From: Cyanobacteria bacterium HKST-UBA02
Lineage (GTDB): Bacteria; Cyanobacteriota; Vampirovibrionia; Obscuribacterales; Obscuribacteraceae
Length of the DNA stretch: 18,245 bases
Assembly (NCBI GenBank): GCA_020431945.1
Contig: JAGQHH010000225.1
Span: 1-18,245, forward strand
Direction: 5' to 3'
Shown here: piece after piece, positions 7,356 to 14,639 of the stretch
Position numbering within the stretch: position 1 is the first letter of the stretch
How the letters are laid out: each line of letters begins with the position of its first letter
Program-made: the position numbers and the translations under genes
The notes under the pieces: model-generated
What the model saw: the letters and a program-made list of their open reading frames with translations, nothing else
The model's database searches: none
Told to the model about the DNA's origin: nothing

Positions 7356-9143
7356 ATGGGCGGAGACCATGCCTTTCCGGGAGATCTGCCGGATCGATAT
7401 GTGATCGAGCAGAAGCTCGGGGAAGGTGGCATGGGCATCGTTTTCAGGGCGAGAGATGGTGTTCTGGATAAGACGGTAGCCATCAAGGTACTTGCCCTGG
7501 AAAGCGACCCGGCGATTCTCGGTCGCTTTCAACGCGAGGCTCAGATGGCTTCCCGGCTCAACCATCCGAATGTCGTGCAGATACTGGACTTCGGAGTCTC
7601 CTCCTCGAACCGTCCGTATATGGTCATGGAATTCATAGAAGGCGAGAGTCTCGATGCCCTGTTGGCAAAGCGGGGCAGGTTGTCTCTTTCCGAGGCTCTA
7701 CCTTTGCTGATTCAGATCGGGCTGGGGTTGGACCACGCACATGGAAGAGGTGTCCTGCACAGGGATCTGAAGCCGGGCAATGTGGTGGTGATTCAATCTG
7801 AGACCGGAGAGACCGTGGCGAAGCTTCTGGATTTCGGGATTGCCAGACCCGAGGATCATGATCAATCAAATGGCCTCAAGACTCTTACTAGAACCGGTGC
7901 GATTGTCGGAAGTCCTCTGTATATGAGTCCGGAGCAGGCGGGGTCCCGGGATCTAGACCGGCGCTCGGATATCTATTCCTTCGGTTGTCTGATGTTCAAG
8001 GTTCTGACCGGCGATGTTCCCCTGAGAGGCGAATCCGCCATGGAGACGATTGCTATGAAAACCAGCAGCGAAGCTCCGACCCTTGCGTCGGCTGGCTATG
8101 CGGAGACTGCCGACGTCGAAAACGTAGTTGCCGGCTGTCTTGCCCTGAATCCGGAGGATCGGTATCAGGATGCCTCGGCTATGCTGGCGGATCTTGAGCG
8201 GCTTGGGACGGATGCAAGCCAGGACTCAGTCGATGATGACCGGTGGGATGCTTTCGCTGCCGAGAAGGCGCGGTCCGGATGGCTACCCTTTGCCCTCATG
8301 GGAGTGGTGGTCGCATGCGGTCTTCTGGTGGTATTTATGGTGCCATCTTTGTTTCGAGCGCTGGATAGAGAAACGGAGGAAAGACCGGGTAACTTCCACA
8401 ATATCGCCAGTACCGGAACAGGCACCTATAAGTGTGAGCACAATACCACCGATGCTGACCTGGAGGCTTTTCTCGAACGTCCTGAAGCTCGAAGCATGAA
8501 GTCTCTGCTTCTCGAAGGGGCTGCCGTGGAAGGGAAAGGCCTCGGCAAGATAAGGAGTAAATCGTTCAGAAAGTTGCGGGTAAAGGACTCTGTGCTTTTC
8601 AGAGATGAATCCCTGAAGTATATCGCCGGTCTCCAGAATCTCCAGGAGCTACGGCTCGAGTCCTGCCTTCATATCACCTCGGAAGGGCTTCGCTCCCTGT
8701 CCGGACTGCCGAAGCTGCGTATTCTCGCTCTGGACAACTGTCCGGGCATCGATAACCGGGCTATTGCAATCCTTCGTGATTTCAAAGCTCTCGAGGATCT
8801 GCTCATCCCCGGCACCAGGGTAACCGGAAAGGGTCTGGCGATGCTGCCTCGCCGCATTCATTTCAAACAACTCAGTCTCGCTGATCTCGGATTGGACGAT
8901 CGGGATCTGAATTCTCTCGATGGCCTGGCGATCGATAGCCCCAATCTCTCAGGCAACACCCTGACTGCGGCCGGTGTTCGAAGGTTCATGAAGGCACATC
9001 GACTGGTTGAGATCGGTCTGAAGGGAATGCTATTCGACCATGGTGCAGCCAGACAGCTCAGCATCGAATTTCCTGATGTAGCGTTTCATCTCGATGAAGG
9101 GAATCTTCGTAATGGCGAGCCGGTGAAAGAGAAAGGGCCATGA
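7356..9143 (+). CDS. Membrane Ser/Thr protein kinase with C-terminal leucine-rich repeats (kinase 2)
   Basis: Hanks-type kinase of 595 residues, paralogous to its two neighbours. The catalytic domain spans about 14-283: GEGGMGIV loop, VAIK with Lys44, HRDLKPGN with Asp137, DFG with Asp159, and a threonine-bearing activation segment LTRTGAIVGSPLYMSPEQ. A single transmembrane helix lies near 309-330. The outer domain has leucine-rich repeats near 380-580, for example LQELRLESCLHITSEGLRSL and LRILALDNCPGIDNRAIAIL. It is closer to kinase 3 than to kinase 1: the two share the late block built around GLAMLPRR/GLSLLDRN and the SPNLS motif, and a 61-bp stretch near the start is identical in DNA. Its ATG follows the previous TGA by one base, and its own stop overlaps the next start (ATGA), so translation is probably coupled. 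Confidence 0.95.
   Translation: MGGDHAFPGDLPDRYVIEQKLGEGGMGIVFRARDGVLDKTVAIKVLALESDPAILGRFQREAQMASRLNHPNVVQILDFGVSSSNRPYMVMEFIEGESLDALLAKRGRLSLSEALPLLIQIGLGLDHAHGRGVLHRDLKPGNVVVIQSETGETVAKLLDFGIARPEDHDQSNGLKTLTRTGAIVGSPLYMSPEQAGSRDLDRRSDIYSFGCLMFKVLTGDVPLRGESAMETIAMKTSSEAPTLASAGYAETADVENVVAGCLALNPEDRYQDASAMLADLERLGTDASQDSVDDDRWDAFAAEKARSGWLPFALMGVVVACGLLVVFMVPSLFRALDRETEERPGNFHNIASTGTGTYKCEHNTTDADLEAFLERPEARSMKSLLLEGAAVEGKGLGKIRSKSFRKLRVKDSVLFRDESLKYIAGLQNLQELRLESCLHITSEGLRSLSGLPKLRILALDNCPGIDNRAIAILRDFKALEDLLIPGTRVTGKGLAMLPRRIHFKQLSLADLGLDDRDLNSLDGLAIDSPNLSGNTLTAAGVRRFMKAHRLVEIGLKGMLFDHGAARQLSIEFPDVAFHLDEGNLRNGEPVKEKGP
7386..7446 (+). repeat. 61-bp direct repeat, copy A (start of kinase 2)
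   Basis: These 61 bases are identical to 9173-9233 in kinase 3. They encode the segment from LPDRY through the glycine loop GEGGMGIVF. Identity extends through third codon positions, whereas the flanking sequence differs, for example RARDGVLDKTVAIK against KARDTMLDKTVAVK. This points to recent duplication with local gene conversion, or strong constraint. The same region in kinase 1 is clearly diverged. Confidence 0.9.
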
Positions 9144-11005
9144 GCGGATCCGAGAGACTCGAGAGAGCACAGCTGCCGGATCGATATGTGATCGAGCAGA
9201 AGCTCGGGGAAGGTGGCATGGGCATCGTTTTCAAGGCCAGAGATACCATGCTCGACAAGACTGTGGCAGTGAAGGTCATGATTCATGGTGCTGACGCCGC
9301 TTCGCAAGCGCGTTTCCAGCGGGAGGCCCAGATGGCTTCCCGACTCAATCATCCTAATATCATCCAGGTCCTCGACTTTGGTATTACCGAAGAGGATTGT
9401 CCTTTCATGGTCATGGAGTATGTCGGCGGCAAGACCCTCGCCGAGTTGATCGAAGAGCGGGGGCGGCTCTCGCTTTCGGAGAGCATGGCAGTTTTCCTGC
9501 AGATCGTGCAGGCTCTCTCTCATGCTCATGGCCAGGGTGTTCTGCATCGCGATTTGAAACCCCAGAATGTGCTTCTGACTGACGGCGAGGACGAAGATCC
9601 GCGGGTCAAGCTGGTGGATTTCGGGCTGGCGAAGCCTGTGACCGATGAAGGACTCTCGACCCTGACCAGGGAAGGAGCCGTCGTTGGAAGCCCGCTCTAT
9701 ATGAGCCCCGAGCAGGCAAAATCGGACGATCTGGACGAGCGCTCGGATCTATACAGCTTCGGATGCTTGATGTACGAAGCACTTACCGGTGCGGTACCCA
9801 TAAAGGGCGCGACGGCGCTCGAGACAGTTTCTCTGAAAGCGGTACGCAAGGCTCCGACCCTTGTGGATGCGGGCTTCGACTATGGTGAGACCCTGGAGAA
9901 AATCGTGGCAACCTGTCTCGCGATCGATCCGGAGGACCGTTTTGCCAGCTCCGATAAGCTTGCCGAGGCTCTCAGCGCTTGTCAGTCCGGCGCTGCGGCT
10001 GAGACGGCTGAAAGTGGCGATTCCTCTTCTTCCGAGGAGTCAGGGCTGAGACCGGGAAAGCGTTTCCTGCCAGCGCTCATTACCGGCCTGGTATTGGCCG
10101 GTCTGTCTCTTCTCGTTCTTCTCTACCTTTCTGCTTCGAAGATTCCAGAACCGGTTTCTGAACGGGCCCCGGAATCCGGTACAGAGCCCGGTACAGAGTC
10201 CGGGCAGTTCTCATTGTTCGATTTTGGTGGACACAAGATCATGGAAGACAGGGAAGGGATCTTTCGCTGCCAGCTCGCCGTCAATGACGCTGATCTGGAG
10301 GCTTTTGCCAGTAGCGAGGAGGCTAGCAAGCTCGAGACTCTCGTGGTTCAGAGCGATGGTGTCATGGGACCGGGTCTCGCCAGTTTGAAGGATCTGCCTA
10401 TCGTCAGGCTCGAATTCGAGTATCCGCTGAAGAGCCCGGACGAGGCCATGAAGTATGTCTCGGAAATCAAAGGTCTGACAACGCTGAGGCTGGATGGTTG
10501 TTTTACCCTCTCCAGCAAGGGCTTGAAACACCTGGCGAAGCTGCCGAATTTGACCTATCTGTCCCTGGAGAACAGTGGGCTCATCGACGATGATTCGATA
10601 CCAATCATCAATACATTTCCGAAACTGAAAGACCTGCTCATACCGCGCACCAATGTCCGAGCCCGGGGGCTTTCGTTGCTGGATCGCAACCGCCACTACG
10701 ATCAGTTGTCTCTGACCGCCAACAAGCTCACGGATCGGGATCTTGACTCTCTTGCCGGTCTCGATATCAGTAGCCCCAATCTCTCCATCAATCCGGATCT
10801 GACTCCTGCCGGAGTGCGTAAGTTCATGAAAGGACGCAAGCTCGTCGAGATCACTCTGAAAGACCTGCCCTGGAAACAGCAGGATTTCATCGAGCTCAGC
10901 AAGGACTATCCTGAGGTGTTGATTCATACTCGAGAGACTGTTCAGGACGGAGAATTGCTCAAATCCATCTCAAGAAATTATCGGAGCGGAATTGAGCAGA
11001 AATAG
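9140..11005 (+). CDS. Membrane Ser/Thr protein kinase with C-terminal leucine-rich repeats (kinase 3)
   Basis: Hanks-type kinase of 621 residues, the last gene of the five-gene operon. Catalytic domain near 15-282: GEGGMGIV loop, VAVK with Lys45, HRDLKPQN with Asp138, DFG with Asp160, activation segment LTREGAVVGSPLYMSPEQ. A Ser/Glu-rich juxtamembrane linker (about 285-303, with SGDSSSSEESG) precedes a transmembrane helix near 309-331. A Pro/Glu/Gly/Thr-rich outer stalk containing a tandem ESGTEPGTESG follows. Leucine-rich repeats occupy about 395-600, for example LTTLRLDGCFTLSSKGLKHL and LTYLSLENSGLIDDDSIPII. The ATG overlaps the kinase 2 stop (ATGA). Its stop is only 11 bp from the stop of the convergent fourth kinase, with no terminator between them. 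The serine run next to the membrane is a plausible autophosphorylation site, which is inference. Confidence 0.95.
   Translation: MSGSERLERAQLPDRYVIEQKLGEGGMGIVFKARDTMLDKTVAVKVMIHGADAASQARFQREAQMASRLNHPNIIQVLDFGITEEDCPFMVMEYVGGKTLAELIEERGRLSLSESMAVFLQIVQALSHAHGQGVLHRDLKPQNVLLTDGEDEDPRVKLVDFGLAKPVTDEGLSTLTREGAVVGSPLYMSPEQAKSDDLDERSDLYSFGCLMYEALTGAVPIKGATALETVSLKAVRKAPTLVDAGFDYGETLEKIVATCLAIDPEDRFASSDKLAEALSACQSGAAAETAESGDSSSSEESGLRPGKRFLPALITGLVLAGLSLLVLLYLSASKIPEPVSERAPESGTEPGTESGQFSLFDFGGHKIMEDREGIFRCQLAVNDADLEAFASSEEASKLETLVVQSDGVMGPGLASLKDLPIVRLEFEYPLKSPDEAMKYVSEIKGLTTLRLDGCFTLSSKGLKHLAKLPNLTYLSLENSGLIDDDSIPIINTFPKLKDLLIPRTNVRARGLSLLDRNRHYDQLSLTANKLTDRDLDSLAGLDISSPNLSINPDLTPAGVRKFMKGRKLVEITLKDLPWKQQDFIELSKDYPEVLIHTRETVQDGELLKSISRNYRSGIEQK
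9173..9233 (+). repeat. 61-bp direct repeat, copy B (start of kinase 3)
   Basis: Identical base for base to 7386-7446 in kinase 2; see that entry. The copies are 1787 bp apart, about one gene length, as expected from a tandem gene duplication. Recombination between them would fuse the two kinases in frame and delete one gene's worth of DNA. Confidence 0.9.
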
Positions 11006-11016
11006 ACGAAAATTAC

Positions 11017-12732
11017 TCAGTGTCCGATGCTTTTGATGTTGTTCCAGATGCTTTTGACTTTGCCGCGCACTTCCTGGAACTTGCGGCGATTGTGCGTGTA
11101 CGATTTGCGGGCTTCGCGCCCATAGGTTCTGACGTCACTGGCGGAGACCGTTCTGGAGGTTGCCGGCGGTGCTTGAGTCGAGACTGCCGGTGTTGCAGCT
11201 GGCGCTGGAGTCTGGCTGGTCGGAGCTTGTCTGAGCGGTGGTGCTACAGGTGGTACAGGGCTCGTGTCTTGCCGTTGACTTCTGCTCGGATGGCTGACGG
11301 GCTTGGTCTGGTGGCTGCTCGATAAAGCGGAGCGATGCGGAGCGGGAGTGGGAGTGGCTTTGTCGGCATTTTCGCTTTGCTTCTTGAGCATGGCTGATTC
11401 CATGGCATCGACGGTGGAATGCCGGGCTGTCCCCAGGGCCGGCTCAGGCAAGGCATCTTTGTCCTGGGACTTCTGGCTTCCCATGGTTTGAGTCGAGCCT
11501 GGAGCGTCAGCGGTTTTCTTGTCGGGGTTGAAAGTGCTCGAAACGGCGAAAGCCAGTGCTGCGCAAGTCGCAATGAGAATCGCTCCGGCGCCGGCCGCCA
11601 GGGCCGGGTTGGCTTTCAGGGTGTCCGGAAGTCCAGGTTTGTGGACTTGAATCGTACCGGTGTCCTGCCGGTTCACTGTTTCCTGTGTGGTTCCGGTTTC
11701 CTGTGCATCGGGCTCGGGGTCCTGGTCCTGGTCGATTGCACCGGTCACCGTCGTGCGTTCCACCGGAGCGGCGAGCTCTGGCTGTCCCAGCGTGGTCGCC
11801 TCGATCTGGGGAATTGCCGAGGTGACCGTGGAGCTGGTGATAGTGACGCCGAGAAGGGAGCCTGCCGAAGCCAGCCTAACCTTCAGTTCGCTCATGGAGC
11901 TTGGACGGTCGTATGGGCTTATGGACAGACAAGCCATGATCAGCTCTTCCAGTGGGTGGCAGTCGGTAAGGTCCGGTGCTACCTCGAGAAATGGTCTGGG
12001 AGTTTCCGTAGTCTTCGCGTATATGGTTTCGTATATGGTGCTGCACAGAAATGGAGGACTGCCGGTGATCGACTCGTACATAATCGCTCCGAGGGCATAG
12101 ATATCCGAGCGCTGGTCTATGCTTTTCCCGGTGCACTGCTCCGGGCTCATATAAATGGGGCTGCCCAGGACTTCGCCTTTCTGGGTGAGCATTACCGATT
12201 CATTTACCGATTTGGCTATACCGAAGTCCAGGACCTTGACGAAGTCCTTTTCGACGGTATCGGTAAGCATGATGTTGTGTGGTTTGAGGTCCCTGTGGAT
12301 GACGCCATTCTCGTGGGCGAAGGCCATGGCGTCGGCGATTCTCGCGAAGATTGGCAGACCTCGCTCAGCGGTCAGTCGCCCCTGCTCCTTCAGAAGGTCT
12401 TTGAGGGTATGCCCCTGGATGTATTCCATGACGATGAAGGGCTGCCCGTCGTCGCTCACGCCGAAATCGAAGATTGTGGCGATGCTGGGGTGTTGCAGGC
12501 TGCCCATGGCGGTTGCTTCGCGTCTGATTCGCTTGATGCCGATCTCGTCGCTGGCCACCTGGGGGGAAAGGAGCTTTATCGCCACGTCCCGATTCATGAT
12601 CTCGTGTCTCGCCTTGAACACGAAGCCCATCCCTCCCCGACCGACGGGCTCGACAATGCGATAGACGCCGATGGTCTTACCTATCAGCGGGTGGGGTCTG
12701 GATTCGGAGAATTGATTGCTGTCTGAGGGCAT
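11017..12732 (-). CDS. Membrane Ser/Thr protein kinase with Pro/Ser/Thr-rich extracytoplasmic tail (kinase 4)
   Basis: Hanks-type kinase of 571 residues on the opposite strand. Catalytic domain near 22-290: GRGGMGFV loop, VAIK with Lys53, HRDLKPHN with Asp148, DFG with Asp169, activation segment LTQKGEVLGSPIYMSPEQ; all catalytic residues are kept. A Thr/Gln/Asp-rich linker (about 295-370) leads to a transmembrane helix near 376-398. The outer part has no leucine-rich repeats. It is low-complexity Pro/Ser/Thr/Ala (about 400-535) and ends in a basic segment, SYTHNRRKFQEVRGKVKSIW, near 544-563. The tail could cross or bind the cell wall, which is inference. The ATG at 12732 has no good Shine-Dalgarno; a TATAAC -10-like box lies on the minus strand at 12755-12760. 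It is not a copy of kinases 1-3 in its second half, so the group is not a simple fourfold duplication. Confidence 0.94.
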   Translation of the reverse strand: MPSDSNQFSESRPHPLIGKTIGVYRIVEPVGRGGMGFVFKARHEIMNRDVAIKLLSPQVASDEIGIKRIRREATAMGSLQHPSIATIFDFGVSDDGQPFIVMEYIQGHTLKDLLKEQGRLTAERGLPIFARIADAMAFAHENGVIHRDLKPHNIMLTDTVEKDFVKVLDFGIAKSVNESVMLTQKGEVLGSPIYMSPEQCTGKSIDQRSDIYALGAIMYESITGSPPFLCSTIYETIYAKTTETPRPFLEVAPDLTDCHPLEELIMACLSISPYDRPSSMSELKVRLASAGSLLGVTITSSTVTSAIPQIEATTLGQPELAAPVERTTVTGAIDQDQDPEPDAQETGTTQETVNRQDTGTIQVHKPGLPDTLKANPALAAGAGAILIATCAALAFAVSSTFNPDKKTADAPGSTQTMGSQKSQDKDALPEPALGTARHSTVDAMESAMLKKQSENADKATPTPAPHRSALSSSHQTKPVSHPSRSQRQDTSPVPPVAPPLRQAPTSQTPAPAATPAVSTQAPPATSRTVSASDVRTYGREARKSYTHNRRKFQEVRGKVKSIWNNIKSIGH

Positions 12733-13061
12733 AGCTGTCCATTCGAGTCTCTAAGTTATATCTGCCCCGGATTCGAGCCTCCGTAAATCTTGACTACTAT
12801 GAATCGATCGAGATATCACTCCTCGGGGTGATAGGGGCTGCCCCCTCTAAGATTCAATAAGTGTAATGAGTCCTTTGTTTGTATTTATAAGCCCCGGAGA
12901 TCTGTTGTAGATCCGGTGTATCTATCCTGTTTATCCGTGGCAGATCCACTGGTGGTGCAACCGCCTGTGGTGTGCACCTGGTGACTGGTTCGGGTTCGTG
13001 TATGATTGAGCCGGGGCGGCTTACCGCCTCCTGTAATCCGGCGAATATTGAGGGTTGAGTA
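12733..13061. promoter_or_regulatory. Divergent intergenic region between kinase 4 and the primase-like gene
   Basis: 329 bases with no credible gene. Leftward, a TATAAC box (12755-12760, minus strand) would put the kinase 4 transcript start close to its ATG. Rightward, TATGAT at 13000-13005 is a possible -10 for the 13062 gene, with no good -35; TTGACT at 12790-12795 is another isolated -35-like hexamer. Two adjacent hairpins lie in the middle (see 12814-12846). Several short GGTG/CACC-rich direct and inverted motifs occur at 12945-12990. Promoter calls here are weak. Confidence 0.5.
12814..12846. other. Two abutting hairpins in the divergent promoter region
   Basis: The first inverted repeat pairs TATCACTC (12814-12821) with GGGTGATA (12826-12833), with one G-T pair and a four-base loop. 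The second pairs AGGGG (12833-12837) with CCCCT (12842-12846), with a four-base loop. No T-run follows on either strand, so they do not look like intrinsic terminators. They could be operators, or RNA structure in a leader. Confidence 0.5.
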
Positions 13062-14519
13062 TTGGATAAGAAGACATCAGGAAACAGCACCGGTGGATCT
13101 GGTACTGAAGGCGGTGACGATAGCCGGAATGTCTTTCAGCTCCGTATGGATCTGGACCTGCAGGCCGAGCGTTTCGAAAGAGAGATTTCGGAAAATGAGA
13201 ACGAGAGCACCGGTCTGGACTTGTTCGAGAGCGAGTCGGAGCCTGAATTCGATCTGGAGGAGCTGATTGATGAAGTCCTCAATCTCGACTTCGAGCCCGG
13301 CAGGCAGGATGAAAAAGAGCTCCTCTCTTTCGCGGTGCCTGAAGAGCCTGTCAGTGTCGAGACGGTGGAAAGTCCTCAGGAAATCTCTTTCGATCCCGAG
13401 ATCTTCGACCTGATCATCGATGCCCGGCCCCCTTCCGACCCTGCCGAGCCTGTTCTGGTCGAGCTGCCGGAAGAAGAGGGTTTTTCTCTTCCGCCGGCGA
13501 TCTTTCAGTTCCGGGCCGAGGATGAGCCCGCACCCGAAATGGAGCTCGAACCAGAGCTCGAACTCGAAGCAGAAGCCGAGTCCGAGGCAGAATCTGCAAC
13601 CGAAATCGAAACCGAGTCTGAGCCCGGGCTCGAGCCTGTTTCGCTGGAGAGTGAGATTCAACCTCCCCCTGCTCTGCCGCAACCGGAAAGCTATCTGCCA
13701 CCGGTGATGGAGAGCGAAGCCCTGGCTGAAGACTTCTTTGCTCGGGCTGCTGAGATGGACATCTCCTGCGGGCTCGAGGATGAGGATGCGGCTCCTGTTC
13801 TTCTCCGGCGCTCCAGCTCCACGGATATCACCGGTGAGGCTGGTGGTTGCGAGTTTATGCAGCCGGCGTCTTTTTCGGACAACATGGCAATTTTCCTGGC
13901 TCTTTTCGCTCAGCGTTTTGCAAGCCGGATTAAGAAAAGCAGCAAAGGTGACTGGCATGAGACCAGCCGCTTTCACTATTTGAGCGATGATGAGATCGTC
14001 GAGGCTATCGCTGGCCAATCCAGTTTCCAGCGAGCGGTGAGTGCCGATACCACCACGGGCTACCTTGCCCTGACTATTGATGAAGGCAGTTTCTATCGCA
14101 GCGAAGACGGTCTCGCTCGGATCCGGTCCTGTCTCTCCGCTGCCGGTCTGGGCGATTGCCGGATGTATAAGGCCAGTGATTCGGAGCAGTGGCAGATTGT
14201 TGTCTTCTTCATTCGTCCGGTTTCCACCAGCAAGGTCCGCCAGGCTCTCGATTCCTGGATGAGACGCAATGGCATCGTCCCGGGAACCGCCGGTGTCGAT
14301 CTGGTCCCGAATGCCTCTGTTTTTCCCCTTCCTCTCCAGCCCGGCTTTTGTTTCCTGAACGACAACGGGCAGGTCATAGCCCAGCGTGATGAGATCTCGC
14401 TCGAGGCGGCTCTGGCGCTATTTATCGCCGATATCGGACGCACGGTGATCAATGGCAGCAAGTTGCTTGGACGCCTCGAAGTGCTCAATGCCGCACTGCG
14501 AGCGCCGAAGGTTTCCTGA
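13062..14519 (+). CDS. Acidic protein with degenerate archaeo-eukaryotic primase (TOTE-type AEP) domain
   Basis: 485 residues. The first ~245 are acidic and low in complexity, with Glu/Pro runs such as EPELELEAEAESEAESATE near 163-181, and are probably disordered. From about 274 the sequence follows the order of motifs of TOTE-type AEP domains: IFLALFAQRFASRIKK (family: LFrGR..vYA.rw), HYLSDDEIVEAIAG (family: yrPLtde.i..HL.G), YLALTIDEG (family: catalytic hhhDhD), EQWQIVVFFIRPVSTSKVRQAL (family: G.HvWiFF..pv.a..aR.l) and VDLVPNASVFPLPLQPGFCF (family: lFPNQ....GNlIALPlQ). The active-site pattern is degraded: Asp340 remains, the partner Asp is Thr, and the His before the WxxFF strand is Gln. 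It is therefore probably catalytically dead, with a binding or regulatory role. The TTG start is set by AGGG seven bases upstream. I recognise the fold by motif order only; no helicase partner is seen. Confidence 0.75.
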   Translation: MDKKTSGNSTGGSGTEGGDDSRNVFQLRMDLDLQAERFEREISENENESTGLDLFESESEPEFDLEELIDEVLNLDFEPGRQDEKELLSFAVPEEPVSVETVESPQEISFDPEIFDLIIDARPPSDPAEPVLVELPEEEGFSLPPAIFQFRAEDEPAPEMELEPELELEAEAESEAESATEIETESEPGLEPVSLESEIQPPPALPQPESYLPPVMESEALAEDFFARAAEMDISCGLEDEDAAPVLLRRSSSTDITGEAGGCEFMQPASFSDNMAIFLALFAQRFASRIKKSSKGDWHETSRFHYLSDDEIVEAIAGQSSFQRAVSADTTTGYLALTIDEGSFYRSEDGLARIRSCLSAAGLGDCRMYKASDSEQWQIVVFFIRPVSTSKVRQALDSWMRRNGIVPGTAGVDLVPNASVFPLPLQPGFCFLNDNGQVIAQRDEISLEAALALFIADIGRTVINGSKLLGRLEVLNAALRAPKVS

Positions 14520-14575
14520 TCGGTTCAAGAGAAACCCGGAGCGGAAGCAATTCTTTTTAAGCTTATCGGCAACGG

Positions 14576-14604
14576 TTAGCAATTAGCTATATACATGCTA
14601 TAAC
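14576..14604 (+). promoter_or_regulatory. Sigma-70-type promoter for the TPR lipoprotein gene
   Basis: TTAGCA (14576-14581) and TATAAC (14599-14604) are separated by exactly 17 bases. They match the -35 consensus at four and the -10 consensus at five of six positions. Transcription would start near 14611, leaving a leader of about 30 bases. The surrounding sequence (14545-14610) is AT-rich compared with the genes. The rest of the 14520-14639 gap shows no gene and no clear terminator for the upstream gene. Confidence 0.55.
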
Positions 14605-14639
14605 TCTGTTTGAGGTAGCCAATAGCCCTTCGGCAATTG

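Noticed and set aside
11419..12726. 435-codon plus-strand open frame opposite kinase 4
   Set aside because: Kinase 4 on the minus strand has every kinase motif; the plus-strand product resembles nothing.
13600..13660. Repetitive GAG/GAA-rich DNA considered as a tandem repeat or CRISPR-like array
   Set aside because: The repetition is codon-level (Glu/Pro/Ser) without fixed unit length or spacers.
13077..14018. 313-codon minus-strand open frame opposite the acidic region
   Set aside because: It mirrors the Glu/Pro-rich repeats of the plus-strand gene; the Arg/Leu/Phe-rich product is typical of an antisense artefact.
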